A DNA stretch of 64,000 nucleotides from Lentzea sp033794685 (GTDB lineage Bacteria > Actinomycetota > Actinomycetes > Mycobacteriales > Pseudonocardiaceae). The notes beneath the pieces were generated by a model. It saw only the letters and a list, made by a program, of their open reading frames with translations. It made no database searches and was not told the DNA's origin. The stretch lies in the NCBI GenBank assembly GCA_033794685.1, contig JARAYZ010000002.1; one strand, given 5' to 3'. The translations under genes and the position numbers were made by a program. This document shows positions 41,883 through 50,871 of this stretch, one piece after another (positions within the stretch are counted from its first letter, which is position 1; each line of letters opens with the position of its first letter).

Positions 41883-41895
41883 GTCCATAATGGAC
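41883..41895. promoter_or_regulatory. Short perfect palindrome upstream of the PaaX gene
   Basis: GTCCAT-A-ATGGAC, 6-bp arms around one base, 185 bp before the PaaX start and 54 bp past the CE3 stop. It may be an autoregulatory site; short enough to be chance. Confidence 0.3.
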
Positions 41896-41948
41896 TCCAG
41901 TGGATTGCCTGTGGATGAATCAGGTTGACGACTCTGGCGTCGTCGACC

Positions 41949-43046
41949 TCAACGACGGGTCCACTTCTGGTTGGGCTGGCCGTTGCAGGGCCAGAGCTGG
42001 GTCCTCGTGCCGTTCGCGGTGCCCTGCCCGACGGCGTCGAGACACAGGCCGGACTGCACGCCCGTGATGGATCCGTCGGAGTTCAGCGTCCACTGCTGGT
42101 TGTTCTGCCCGTTGCAGTCCCAGATCTGCACGACGGTGCCGGCGGCCGTACCTCGTCCCTCGGCGTCGAGGCACTTCGCTCCGAGCACGCGCAGTTCGCG
42201 GGCGTTCGTGGTGGTCCAGCGCTGGTGTGTGCCGCCGCCGCAGTCCCACAGCTGGGCCCTGGTGCCGTTGGCGGTGCTCGCCCCTGCCGGTTCGAGACAA
42301 CGCCCCGACTGCGTGCCGACCAGCGTCGGCGTCGTGTCGGGCGGACCATCCAGCGCCGCGGTCAGCGCGGGGAACCAGCGGCTCTCGATCTTGCGGATTC
42401 CGGTGGTGTTGTTCGGGTGCACGCCGTCCGTGGTGTCCGCCGAGGTGCTGAACCCGGTCCACTGGTCCACCACCGTGATCGGCGACCGCCCCGTGGAGTT
42501 GGCCCTCGCCCAGCCCGGGATGGCGTTGTTGAGTTCGGCTACCCGCTGTCCGCACGCGGCACAGTTGCTCGGGTTCATCGGGAGGATCTGCGCGACCAGC
42601 ACCCTCATGCCGGGGTTGCTCGCCCGCATCTGGTTCAGCAACGTGCTGTAGGCGCCCAGAATCGTGCCGGCCGGGATGTTGCTCCACACGTCGTTGGTGC
42701 CGAGGTGCATCAGCACCACGTCGGGCCGGGTTGCCGACAACCAGCCCGGCAGCTGGTTCTGCTGGGCGATCCGCGTGGCGAGGAACCCGCCGTGCCCCTC
42801 GTTCTCACCGTCGTAGGCGAACCCGCAGCCCGGCGCGGGCAGCGTTCCCACGAAGTCGACGGTGCGACCGGTGTCCCGCAGGTGTTGCCACAGCAACGCC
42901 CGCCAGCAGCCGGGCGACCCGGTGATCGAGTCACCCAACGCCATGATCCGCACCGGTTCCGCCGCCGAGACCGGGATCGGGACGAGACACGCCAGCAACG
43001 CGGCGAGCGCGCAGGCCAACCACTGAGTGATCCTGTTCCGGGACAT
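41949..43046 (-). CDS. Secreted acetylesterase, CE3-like SGNH hydrolase with CBM13
   Basis: 365 residues from ATG 43046 (GAAGG 5 bp upstream). Sec leader ending PVSAAE; then VRIMALGDSITGSPGCWRA (Ser), ENEGHGGFL (Gly), VLMHLGTNDVW (Asn) and DGVHPNNTG (Asp, His): all four SGNH blocks in the order of CE3 acetylxylan esterases. The C-terminal ~125 residues are a CBM13 (RCLEPAG, KCLDAEG, LCLDAVG with WDCGGGTHQRW, WDCNGQNNQQW, WPCNGQPNQKW). It probably deacetylates xylan or mannan at the wall surface. It lies downstream of the LacI-like gene by 41 bp in the same direction. Confidence 0.9.
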   Translation of the reverse strand: MSRNRITQWLACALAALLACLVPIPVSAAEPVRIMALGDSITGSPGCWRALLWQHLRDTGRTVDFVGTLPAPGCGFAYDGENEGHGGFLATRIAQQNQLPGWLSATRPDVVLMHLGTNDVWSNIPAGTILGAYSTLLNQMRASNPGMRVLVAQILPMNPSNCAACGQRVAELNNAIPGWARANSTGRSPITVVDQWTGFSTSADTTDGVHPNNTTGIRKIESRWFPALTAALDGPPDTTPTLVGTQSGRCLEPAGASTANGTRAQLWDCGGGTHQRWTTTNARELRVLGAKCLDAEGRGTAAGTVVQIWDCNGQNNQQWTLNSDGSITGVQSGLCLDAVGQGTANGTRTQLWPCNGQPNQKWTRR

Positions 43047-43087
43047 GGCACCTTCCATTCGCGAGCGACGCTCTGTCGGTTTTGTCT

Positions 43088-43948
43088 TCAGATCTTCTGA
43101 TCCGGCACGGCGGAGGAACTTTCCCGGACGACGAGCGTGGCAGCGGGCGACCACCGCTCGGCGACCAGGTGTCCCCCGATGAGTTCGAGCACCGACTGCG
43201 CGACCACGATGCCGAACTGGTGGACGTCCACGCTCATCGTCGTCAGCGCGGGTGATGCCAGCCGGCACAGCGTCGAGTCGTCCCAGGCGATCAGGCTGAG
43301 CCTGCCTGGCACCGAGACGCCCAGCTCCTTCGCCACGCCCAGTCCGGCGACCGCCATCACGTCGTTGTCGTAGAGGATCGCGGTCGGCGGCTCGGGCCGG
43401 TCGAGCAGCGCGGCGGTCAGCTTCGCGCCGGACTCCTCGGAGTAGTCGCCTTCCAGGATCATCGGGACAGCACCGGCGGCGCGGCAGCCGTCGAGCATCA
43501 CCGCCGTCCTTGCGGCGGTGTGCAGCAACCCTGCCGGACCGGTGATCCTGGCGATGCGGGAGTGGCCGAGTTCGAACAGGTGCCGCAACGCTTCCATGAC
43601 CGGACCGGCGTCATCGGTACGCACCGCGGGCCCGCAGAGCGCGGCGGCGGGTTCGCCGACGACGACAACGGGCATGTCGAGCTCGCGCAGCAGCGCCGGC
43701 CGCGGGTCGTCGACCGCCCGGTTGACCAGAACCACCGCGTCGACCAGCCGGCCGGCCGCCCAGCGCCGATAGGCGGCGAGTTCCGCGTCGTGCGTCGGGA
43801 CCATGTGCAGCAGGACGGACATGTCCTGTTCGGTGAGACGTTCCTCGATACCGGCGATGAACTCCATGAAGAACGGCTCGGCGCCGAGCAGCCGGGCAGG
43901 GCGGGCCAGTACCAGCCCTACCGCACCGGAGGATTCCGCGGTGGCCAC
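43088..43948 (-). CDS. LacI-type sugar-sensor protein lacking the DNA-binding domain
   Basis: 286 residues. The GTG start abuts the TGA of the GH2 gene (TGAGTG), so translation is coupled. The whole chain matches the periplasmic-binding-protein-like domain of LacI/GalR regulators: GAVGLVLARPARLLGAEPFFMEFIAGIE, DAVVLVNRAVDD, GHSRIARITGP, PTAILYDNDVMAVAGLGVAKELGVSVPGRLSLIAWDDS and TTMSVDVHQFGIVVAQSV. The usual ~55-residue N-terminal HTH plus hinge is absent, and no HTH is encoded in any frame over the GH2 end. It may be a decayed repressor or a free sensor that acts through another protein. Both are inference. Confidence 0.85.
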   Translation of the reverse strand: MATAESSGAVGLVLARPARLLGAEPFFMEFIAGIEERLTEQDMSVLLHMVPTHDAELAAYRRWAAGRLVDAVVLVNRAVDDPRPALLRELDMPVVVVGEPAAALCGPAVRTDDAGPVMEALRHLFELGHSRIARITGPAGLLHTAARTAVMLDGCRAAGAVPMILEGDYSEESGAKLTAALLDRPEPPTAILYDNDVMAVAGLGVAKELGVSVPGRLSLIAWDDSTLCRLASPALTTMSVDVHQFGIVVAQSVLELIGGHLVAERWSPAATLVVRESSSAVPDQKI

Positions 43949-46405
43949 TCAGGACCTCACCATCGGCGCGCAGAGCCCGTTGGCGCTGCGCAGGACCAGC
44001 GGTCCGGCGAGCACGGCGGGGTCGGGGAGCCGTGTTCCGGTTCGCACGAAGAACGAGCGGGACTCGCCGGCGAGCATCGGTACCAGCATCTCCTCGACGA
44101 CAGCGTCCGGAGCGACCCGGTCGGCCAGTACCGCGACATCTCGTGCGAACGAGGTGGCGCGCACGTCGACGCGGTATCCGCCGTCGACGGTCTCCACGTG
44201 CGCGGTGAGCGGTGCCGGGTCGTACGCCAGGTCGAGGTCCTCGCGGAACAGATGCACGAGGCGGGCTTCGTCCGTGGTCGCGACGAGCACCTCCCCGACC
44301 GGGCCGGACGGAATGAGCACGGCATCCGGCAGCTCTACGCCGGCGACGGACCGGGCGGTCACCGAGAACGGAAGCACGATCTCCACCTTGACCGCTCCCG
44401 CGAACGACTGCCGCTGGACCCGCACGTCGCCGCTCCACTGCTCATCGTGGTCGTTCACGAGGAACAGGACGGAGCGACCCTCTCTCGGTTGCACGGTCAG
44501 CAGGCGCGGCGCGAAGGCGTGCCGTAGCGCGTACCAGAGCGGTTTGCGCCGCCCGTCGCTGTCGACTGCCGCCCACGACGTCACGGGCCAGCAGTCGTTG
44601 AGCTGCCAGACCAGCGCGCCCGCCGTGCGCGGCCACCACGACCGGAAGTGCTCGATGCCGAACGCCACGGCACGTGACTGGTTGAGCTGGGTCGCCCAGT
44701 GCCAGTCGGCGAAGTCCGCCGGCACCGGCAGGTGGGCGGCCAGCCCGCGTTCGAGCTTTCCATTGCCGTCCTCAGCCTTCTGGTGCGTGAGGAATCCCGC
44801 GGAGTTCGGGGTCAACGGCTCGTCGTGCACCCAGCTCGACAGCGTCGCCCATGTGGGTGGCCCCTGAAAGCCGAACTCCGAGCAGAACCGCGGCACGTGG
44901 TCGCGGTAGCGCTGATAGTCGACGCGGTTCCACACCTCCCATTCGTGGCGGGTGCCGTGATCGGCGTCGTTCGGATGCCGATCGCCGGTGCTGGACGGGC
45001 TTCCTGGCGAGTAGTGCCTGGTCGGGTCCAGCTCGGCGACGATCGAGGGCAGCAGTTCCGCGTAATACCTCAGGCCCCAGGTCTTTCCGCCGAGTTGCTC
45101 CTGCCATCCCCAGTCGGCGAAGCCCCAAAGGTTCTCGTTGTTGCCGTTCCACAGCGCGAGCGACGGGTGGCCGGTGAGCCGGGCGACGTGCTCCCGTGCC
45201 TCGGCCTCCACCTCGCTCCACAACGGTTCCTCCTCGGGGTAGGCGGCGCACGCGAATGGGAAGTCCTGCCACACCAGGATTCCGCGTTCGTCGCAAACGT
45301 CGTAGAAGTCCTCGGTCTCGTAGATGCCGCCGCCCCACACCCGCAGCATGCTGAAGTTCGCCTCGACGGCCTGGTCGACTCTGTGCACCAGGCGGTCACG
45401 GGTGACGCGGGTGAGGAAGTGGTCGTCCGGGATCCAGTTCGCGCCCTTGGCGAAGATCCGCCTGCCGTTGACCACGAAGGTGAAAGGAGTGCCGATCTCG
45501 TCCGGTTCGGTGTCCACCGTGATCGTGCGGAATCCGATGCGGTGCTCGGTCGCGTCGATCGTCCTGCCGTCCGCCTCCAGCGACACGCGGAGGTCGTACC
45601 GGGGCTGTTCTCCGTAGCCGGCCGGCCACCACAGCCTCGCATCGGGGACGAACGCGGTCACCACGGCCTGGTCACCGTTGAACGGAACCCGCGCCTCGCG
45701 TCCGTTCACTTCGGCGACCAACCACAGCCGTCGCGGCCCCGACTCACCGCGCTCGACATCGGCATGCACCTCGACCCTGCCGGTGCCGTCGGGGTCGATG
45801 GTGACCAGCGGGCGAACCGAGGCGAAGTGCGCGGTGCGCCAGTACTCCAGGCGCACCGGCCGCCAGATACCCGCGGTCTGCAGGTCGGGTCCCCAGTCCC
45901 AGCCGAACGAACAGGCCATCTTGCGGATCATGTTGAACGGATGCCGATTGACGTGCTCCCGGCGGCCCAGTTCCCGCTCGACCTGCTCGGCGTGGGTCAA
46001 CGCGGAGGAGAAGATGACGGTCAGCTCGTTGGCACCGTCGTGGAGCAGGTCACGCACGTCGAACCGGTGCGTGCGGTGCATGTTCGCCGCGGTGCCGACC
46101 GGCACTCCGTTCAGCTCGACGGCGGCCACCGTGTCGAGACCCTCGAACACGAGATCGGCCCGCTCGTCGCCGGTAGGTGCCCTGGCCACGAAGGCCAGCT
46201 CGTAGCGCCAGTCCGCGCGGTGCATCCAGGTGAGCGACTCCTCCTCGCGGTCGAGGAAGGGATCCCGGATGAGTCCCGCGGCCAGCAGGTCGAGGTGCGT
46301 GCTGCCGGGCACGGTGGCCGGCACGCGGACGTCCCTCACACCGTCGGGCACGGAGCCCGCCTCCACGCTCAGCTGCCATCCGTCGTGCAACGCCTGGTGA
46401 TCCAA
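43949..46405 (-). CDS. Beta-mannosidase, GH2 (second copy)
   Basis: 818 residues; TTG start with GAGGA 4-5 bp upstream; no leader, so cytoplasmic. It is colinear with the GH2 enzyme at 13932: PGSTHLDLLAAGLIRDP, KMACSFGWDWGPDLQTAGIWRPV, VWQDFPFACAAY, acid/base Glu in LWNGNNEN and nucleophile Glu in CSEFGFQGPPTW. It is cut off from the GH26 operon by a 17-bp hairpin and is the first gene of a pair with the headless LacI-like protein. Two paralogues may differ in chain-length or galactosylation preference, or in regulation. Confidence 0.95.
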   Translation of the reverse strand: MDHQALHDGWQLSVEAGSVPDGVRDVRVPATVPGSTHLDLLAAGLIRDPFLDREEESLTWMHRADWRYELAFVARAPTGDERADLVFEGLDTVAAVELNGVPVGTAANMHRTHRFDVRDLLHDGANELTVIFSSALTHAEQVERELGRREHVNRHPFNMIRKMACSFGWDWGPDLQTAGIWRPVRLEYWRTAHFASVRPLVTIDPDGTGRVEVHADVERGESGPRRLWLVAEVNGREARVPFNGDQAVVTAFVPDARLWWPAGYGEQPRYDLRVSLEADGRTIDATEHRIGFRTITVDTEPDEIGTPFTFVVNGRRIFAKGANWIPDDHFLTRVTRDRLVHRVDQAVEANFSMLRVWGGGIYETEDFYDVCDERGILVWQDFPFACAAYPEEEPLWSEVEAEAREHVARLTGHPSLALWNGNNENLWGFADWGWQEQLGGKTWGLRYYAELLPSIVAELDPTRHYSPGSPSSTGDRHPNDADHGTRHEWEVWNRVDYQRYRDHVPRFCSEFGFQGPPTWATLSSWVHDEPLTPNSAGFLTHQKAEDGNGKLERGLAAHLPVPADFADWHWATQLNQSRAVAFGIEHFRSWWPRTAGALVWQLNDCWPVTSWAAVDSDGRRKPLWYALRHAFAPRLLTVQPREGRSVLFLVNDHDEQWSGDVRVQRQSFAGAVKVEIVLPFSVTARSVAGVELPDAVLIPSGPVGEVLVATTDEARLVHLFREDLDLAYDPAPLTAHVETVDGGYRVDVRATSFARDVAVLADRVAPDAVVEEMLVPMLAGESRSFFVRTGTRLPDPAVLAGPLVLRSANGLCAPMVRS

Positions 46406-46448
46406 CGTTTCCTCGCTCCCCGATGCCGCGTGCGTAGACCTTCCTGAG

Positions 46449-46493
46449 TCCGGCTGTCGCGGGCCCCGCGCCGTGTGGCCCGCGACAGCCGGA
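46449..46493 (-). terminator. 17-bp stem terminator closing the galactomannan operon
   Basis: TCCGGCTGTCGCGGGCC pairs perfectly with its complement across an 11-nt loop, 6 bp past the GH26 stop. It separates the transporter/GH36/GH26 operon from the GH2/LacI-like pair. Confidence 0.85.
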
Positions 46494-46499
46494 TGCGGG

Positions 46500-47906
46500 C
46501 TACCTCAAATTGGGCAGCTCATCGCGGGTGATCACATAGCTGTGGCCGTACACCTTCTGCAGGTGGCTCACCGAGTTGCTCTGTGTCAGGTGGTTGCCGT
46601 GCCAGGTGCCGAACAGCACCCAGCGCGCACCGGTGGACTGCATGCGGTCCGGGTCCGGGATCGGGCCGTTCTCGTGCAGCGCGATCGGGACCGTGCCGCC
46701 GACGATGTTGCGCACGGAGTCGTACATCGGCTTGAGCGGGTCGTAGTTGCCGTCACCGGCATAGGTGTCCGCACCGCCGACATCCACATAGGACTTTCCT
46801 GGATAGAACGACGACTGCGGAGAACCGTTGTACCCGTGCAACCACACCAGGTTGTTGAGACCCTTGACCCTGGTGAAGTAGTCGAACATGAAGCGCCACA
46901 ACCGGTTGTACTGGCCGCCGCCCTCCTTGCTCCACCAGAACCAGGTGCCGCCCGCCTCGTGGAACGGGCGCCAGATCACCGCGGCGCCCGAGTTCTTCAG
47001 CTGCTGCAGCATGCCCGCCGCGCCGTCCAGGCGTTGGATGAACGAGGTGTACTCGGCGGTGCCGGGCGTGAGGACGGCGTTGATCGACACCGTCATCTGG
47101 GTGCCCTCGTAGGTGTCCGGCTTGGTCGGCGCGCCCATGTGGTAGCCGATCATCGGGATGCCGCCCGCCTGCCACCACGCGATCGCTCTGGGTGCGAGGT
47201 CCTTGGAGTCGCCGTAGTCGAGCCCGCGGATGGCGGGAAGCTTGCCCGTGTTGTTGCGGATGTAGTTCATCTCGTACTCCGGGCCGCCGATCCAGGTCGA
47301 CTCCTGCTGCCCGGACAGGATGTGGTTGCCGTACTGGCCGTACAGGTAGCACAGCAACTTGCGCGCCTGGACAGTCGAGTTCGGCCCGACCGGGGTGGCC
47401 GTGCACTCGGGCTGCGGTGAGCCGCCTCCCGCCGACCAGCGCTGGTTCGTCTGACCGTTGCAGTTCCACAGTTGCACCGCTGACCCGTTCGCCGTGGCGG
47501 CACCGTTGACGTCCAGGCAGAGACCGGTCTGGGTGGCCGTGACGCTGCCGTCTGAGTTGAGCCGGAACTTCTGGTTGGCGCCACCGGTGCAGTCTCCGAT
47601 GCGGGGGCGCGTGCCGGGTGCGGTCTGGCCGCTCGGCACGTCCAGGCATCGGGTGCCGCCGTACACGCGCAGTTCCGCTGCGGCGGTCAGGTCCCAGGCC
47701 TGGTTCGTCTGGCCGTTGCAGTCGTAGATCTGCACCAGTGCGCCGGGAGTGGTGGAGGCGCCCGTGACGTCCAGGCATCGGCCGGACGCCGCGCTGACGT
47801 AGGGCGCGGGCGCCGCGAGCGCGACTGCGGGGTTCACCAACGCCAGCAGAGGTGGTGTCAGGACGAGCGCGGACAAGACCGCGCCCATCCTGTGGAGGTG
47901 CCGCAT
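46500..47906 (-). CDS. Secreted endo-beta-1,4-mannanase, GH26 with N-terminal CBM13
   Basis: 468 residues from ATG 47906 (AAGGAGATCTC upstream). After the Sec leader a CBM13 trefoil covers ~35-160 (RCLDVTG, RCLDVPSG, LCLDVNG; YDCNGQTNQAW, GDCTGGANQKF, WNCNGQTNQRW). A short GGGSPQPEC linker leads to the GH26 barrel: CYLYGQYGNHILSGQQ, acid/base Glu at about 316 in WRPFHEAGGTWFWW and nucleophile Glu at about 411 in PIALHENGPIPD. The HE and WFWW context is characteristic of GH26 mannanases. It lies 14 bp downstream of the GH36 gene as last gene of the operon. Confidence 0.94.
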   Translation of the reverse strand: MRHLHRMGAVLSALVLTPPLLALVNPAVALAAPAPYVSAASGRCLDVTGASTTPGALVQIYDCNGQTNQAWDLTAAAELRVYGGTRCLDVPSGQTAPGTRPRIGDCTGGANQKFRLNSDGSVTATQTGLCLDVNGAATANGSAVQLWNCNGQTNQRWSAGGGSPQPECTATPVGPNSTVQARKLLCYLYGQYGNHILSGQQESTWIGGPEYEMNYIRNNTGKLPAIRGLDYGDSKDLAPRAIAWWQAGGIPMIGYHMGAPTKPDTYEGTQMTVSINAVLTPGTAEYTSFIQRLDGAAGMLQQLKNSGAAVIWRPFHEAGGTWFWWSKEGGGQYNRLWRFMFDYFTRVKGLNNLVWLHGYNGSPQSSFYPGKSYVDVGGADTYAGDGNYDPLKPMYDSVRNIVGGTVPIALHENGPIPDPDRMQSTGARWVLFGTWHGNHLTQSNSVSHLQKVYGHSYVITRDELPNLR

Positions 47907-47920
47907 GAGATCTCCTTCGA

Positions 47921-49999
47921 TCACTTGCGAGTGAGCTGGATGACGGCGGAAGTCGGGGGGTCGGCGGAACACGCGATGTGGAGCACACCCGTGTCTCGGT
48001 GCCAGTGCGGCGACCATTCGGCCGCTGCGGCGGCAGGGAAGAGCAGTTCCGCGGAGACGTCCGAGCCCCGCAGGTGGGTCATCGGTGCCCTGAAGGTCGA
48101 TGACGCACCTGGCATGCGCCACAGCGTCAGATAGGTCGTGCCGGGACAGCGCAGGCCCATCGTCACCCATGGTCCGGCGTTCGCGGTCAGGCCGAGAGGC
48201 CAGAACGGGACGGAGTCACCGATCTCCCCGCTGAGTCTTTTGTGGACGGTCACGGCGTCGCGCACCACCGCGCGTTGCTCACGATCCATCAGATCGAGCC
48301 TGCCGGAGAGGTAGAGCCGGCCGAGCAGGCCGGTGGCGAGCGTGAACGCCGCTTCGCCTGGAGCCATGTCCGGTTGCGCGTACGCCCAGACCCCCATCTG
48401 CTCCGGCAGCACGGAGGCGGGCGCAGCGGCGGCGATCGGCGGGTAGAGCAACGGGTTCTGCTGGTCAGAGGTGGACTGCAGGTGCAGGCGGGAGAGCAAC
48501 GCGTAGTCCATGCGCATCGCACCGGAGGCGCAGTTCTCCACCAGCAGCCGCGGATGGCGTTCCAGCAGCGCGTCGAGCCAGCGCAGGTGTGCGCGGTTGT
48601 GGCCGAGCAGCCCTTCGCCCGGCGAGCATCCGCCGACGTCCGTGCCCGCTCCCGGCATGATGTTGTAGTCCAGCTTGAAGTAGCCGATGCCGAAGTCTCC
48701 GACCAACCGGTCGACCACCTCGTCGAGGTGAGCCACGGCGGCGGGGTGGCGCAGGTCGAGGTGGAACCGGCCGTGCTCGATGACACGGGCACCGCGGCGT
48801 TGGAAGAACGCCTCCGCCGGCAGCCGTTCCGCCAGCGCCGACCGGACACCGACGACCTCCGGTTCGAGCCAGATGCCCGGCACCATCCCCCGGGCCCGGA
48901 TGTGGTCGGTGACCTCGCTGAAGCCCTCTGGGAACCGGGTCGTGGACGGTTGCCACTCCCCCACGCTGTCCCACCAGCCGCCGTCGGAGTCGTACCAGCC
49001 CGCGTCGACGCAGAAGTAGTCCGCTCCCACGTCCGCCGCCGCGTCGATCAACGGCAGAAGTTTGTCGGTCGTGGGATCGCCCATGAGCGTGTTCATGTAG
49101 TCGTTGAACACCACTGGCAGATGCGTGGCGCGCCGGTGCAGCAACGTCGCCCGGCGTTGCCGGGTCAGAGCGGCCAGAGCGTCGTCGGTTCCGCCTTCGG
49201 CTACGGCGAGCGAGACCGGAACGGTGGTGAAGCCCTGTCCGGCGGACACCTCTGTGTGCCATTGATGCTCGGCGTCGGTCGGTCCGAGCAACGCGAGGTA
49301 GGCACCAGTCAGGGTTTCCCCCACTTCCCAGTGCCACGCGCCGTTGTGCTCGATCTGCCAGGACAACGCCCACGTGTCGTCACGGGCGACAAGCACGCCG
49401 GTCGGCAGGTGCTCTCCGGTGGACCACGAACTGCGCGAGGTCAGCGCGAAACGGCTGCGAGAGGCGTGATGGTGTGCGGCCGGATCCATCGCGACGAGGC
49501 CGGCGGCGCGCAGCGGTGTGCGCCACCACCGCGACTCGGCCACCCAGTCGGAGTCGCCGTGCACCAGGTCCACCTGGTCCACCGAACGGTTCGCGTCCGC
49601 GTGGAACGCCGAGATGACAACCGAGGTGACAGCGTGCAGGCAGACCGGTTCGTCCCCCTCGACCTCGACAGTGGTCCACGTGCGGACAGCCGGCACGTCC
49701 GGCGTCGCCTCGAACACGCTGGTGACCACGAGGCCGCTCACGGGATCCGCCTGCACGATCCTCAGCTCGTGCGCCGTGGAGGTGTGGTCGCGATGGCGCA
49801 GCCTGGCGCCGATCGTGGTGTCGGCGTAGCGGTGACTACCGGGAAACCGGCCGTGCCCGATCGCGAGGATCTCGACCAGTGGCGAACCCGGCACCAGCGC
49901 ACCGCCATCGTTTCCCACGGGGCGCAGAGACAGCAACCCGACGGGTGCGTCCGGGCCGATCGCGAACGCCAGTCGCACACCACCTGCGGACCAGATCAC
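47921..49999 (-). CDS. Alpha-galactosidase, GH36
   Basis: 692 residues. The GTG start at 49999 overlaps the stop of the ATPase gene (GTGA), with GGGAGG upstream; no signal peptide. GH36/melibiase motifs: VFNDYMNTLMGDPTTDKLLPL, YFCVDAGWYDSDGGWWDSVGEW, GIWLEPEVVG, nucleophile Asp at about 443 in YFKLDYNIMPGAG, ENCASGAMRMDY and acid/base Asp at about 511 in QSTSDQQNP. It would remove alpha-galactose from imported galactomanno-oligosaccharides before the GH2 enzymes act. Translational coupling to the transporter is direct support for that. Confidence 0.95.
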   Translation of the reverse strand: MIWSAGGVRLAFAIGPDAPVGLLSLRPVGNDGGALVPGSPLVEILAIGHGRFPGSHRYADTTIGARLRHRDHTSTAHELRIVQADPVSGLVVTSVFEATPDVPAVRTWTTVEVEGDEPVCLHAVTSVVISAFHADANRSVDQVDLVHGDSDWVAESRWWRTPLRAAGLVAMDPAAHHHASRSRFALTSRSSWSTGEHLPTGVLVARDDTWALSWQIEHNGAWHWEVGETLTGAYLALLGPTDAEHQWHTEVSAGQGFTTVPVSLAVAEGGTDDALAALTRQRRATLLHRRATHLPVVFNDYMNTLMGDPTTDKLLPLIDAAADVGADYFCVDAGWYDSDGGWWDSVGEWQPSTTRFPEGFSEVTDHIRARGMVPGIWLEPEVVGVRSALAERLPAEAFFQRRGARVIEHGRFHLDLRHPAAVAHLDEVVDRLVGDFGIGYFKLDYNIMPGAGTDVGGCSPGEGLLGHNRAHLRWLDALLERHPRLLVENCASGAMRMDYALLSRLHLQSTSDQQNPLLYPPIAAAAPASVLPEQMGVWAYAQPDMAPGEAAFTLATGLLGRLYLSGRLDLMDREQRAVVRDAVTVHKRLSGEIGDSVPFWPLGLTANAGPWVTMGLRCPGTTYLTLWRMPGASSTFRAPMTHLRGSDVSAELLFPAAAAAEWSPHWHRDTGVLHIACSADPPTSAVIQLTRK

Positions 50000-50871
50000 G
50001 CGGCGCCCTCCCACTCTCCGGTGTGGTGGTCGTACGCCGCACCGGCACCCGCTGCCACGACGACGTCGCGCTCGATGTCGACCGTGCGCCCGCGGGCGTC
50101 GGGATTCGGCGAGGCTGCGGCGAGCAGCTTGGTGTAGGGGTGGCGGGGATCGAGGATCACCGCGTCGGCGGGCCCGCGTTCGACCACCCGGCCGCGGTAC
50201 AGCACCAGGATCTCGTCGGAGAAGTGCCGGGCCGTCGCGAGGTCGTGGGTGATGTAGAGGACGGCGAGGTTCTCCTCGCGCTGCAACCGCGCGAGCAGCT
50301 TGAGCACACCGAGCCGGATCGAGACGTCCAGCATGGACACCGGCTCGTCGGCGACGAGGATCTCCGCCCCCGGAGCGAGCGCACGGGCGATGGCGACCCG
50401 CTGGCGCTGGCCACCGGACAGCTCGTGGGGCCGCCGCTGAACGTAGTCGCGGGCCGGCAGCAGGGTCACCCGTTCCAGCAGTTCCTCGACCAGCCGGGTC
50501 GTCTCCACACGTCCGCTCGCCTTGCCGTGCAGGTGCAACGGGCGGGCCAGGTGGTGCTCGACCGTGTGGAACGGGTTGAGCGAGGCGAACGGGTCCTGGA
50601 ACACCATCTGCACCCGGTGGCGGTAGTCGCGGTCCGGCACCGGCTCACCCGTGGGACCGGTGACGGTGATGCCGCCGGACGTGGGCTTCTCCAGCCGGGC
50701 GATCATCCGTGCGATCGTCGACTTGCCCGAGCCGGACTCGCCGACGAGCGCCACGGTCCGGCCTGGTTCCAGGGTGAAGGAGACGCCGTCGACCGCGCGC
50801 AGTGCCGTGCGGCGCAGTCCATTGCGGACGGTGAAGTCCTTGACCAGATCGCGTGCCTGCAGCGTGGTCAT
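49996..50871 (-). CDS. Oligopeptide-type ABC transporter ATP-binding protein (DppF/OppF-like)
   Basis: 291 residues. Walker A GESGSGKST, Q-loop MVFQDPFASLNP, signature LSGGQRQRVAIARAL, Walker B ILVADEPVSMLD and the H-loop ITHDLATARHF are all intact. It would energise uptake together with the ATPase half of the neighbouring fusion. It overlaps that gene by 4 bp (ATGA) and GH36 by 4 bp (GTGA). In several bacteria transporters of this Opp/Dpp class import manno- or other beta-oligosaccharides; the GH36/GH26 linkage supports that here. Confidence 0.95.
   Translation of the reverse strand: MTTLQARDLVKDFTVRNGLRRTALRAVDGVSFTLEPGRTVALVGESGSGKSTIARMIARLEKPTSGGITVTGPTGEPVPDRDYRHRVQMVFQDPFASLNPFHTVEHHLARPLHLHGKASGRVETTRLVEELLERVTLLPARDYVQRRPHELSGGQRQRVAIARALAPGAEILVADEPVSMLDVSIRLGVLKLLARLQREENLAVLYITHDLATARHFSDEILVLYRGRVVERGPADAVILDPRHPYTKLLAAASPNPDARGRTVDIERDVVVAAGAGAAYDHHTGEWEGAA

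Noticed and set aside
44699..46447. 582-codon plus-strand open frame opposite the second GH2 gene
   Set aside because: Same kind of antisense artefact; the opposite strand has full GH2 signatures.
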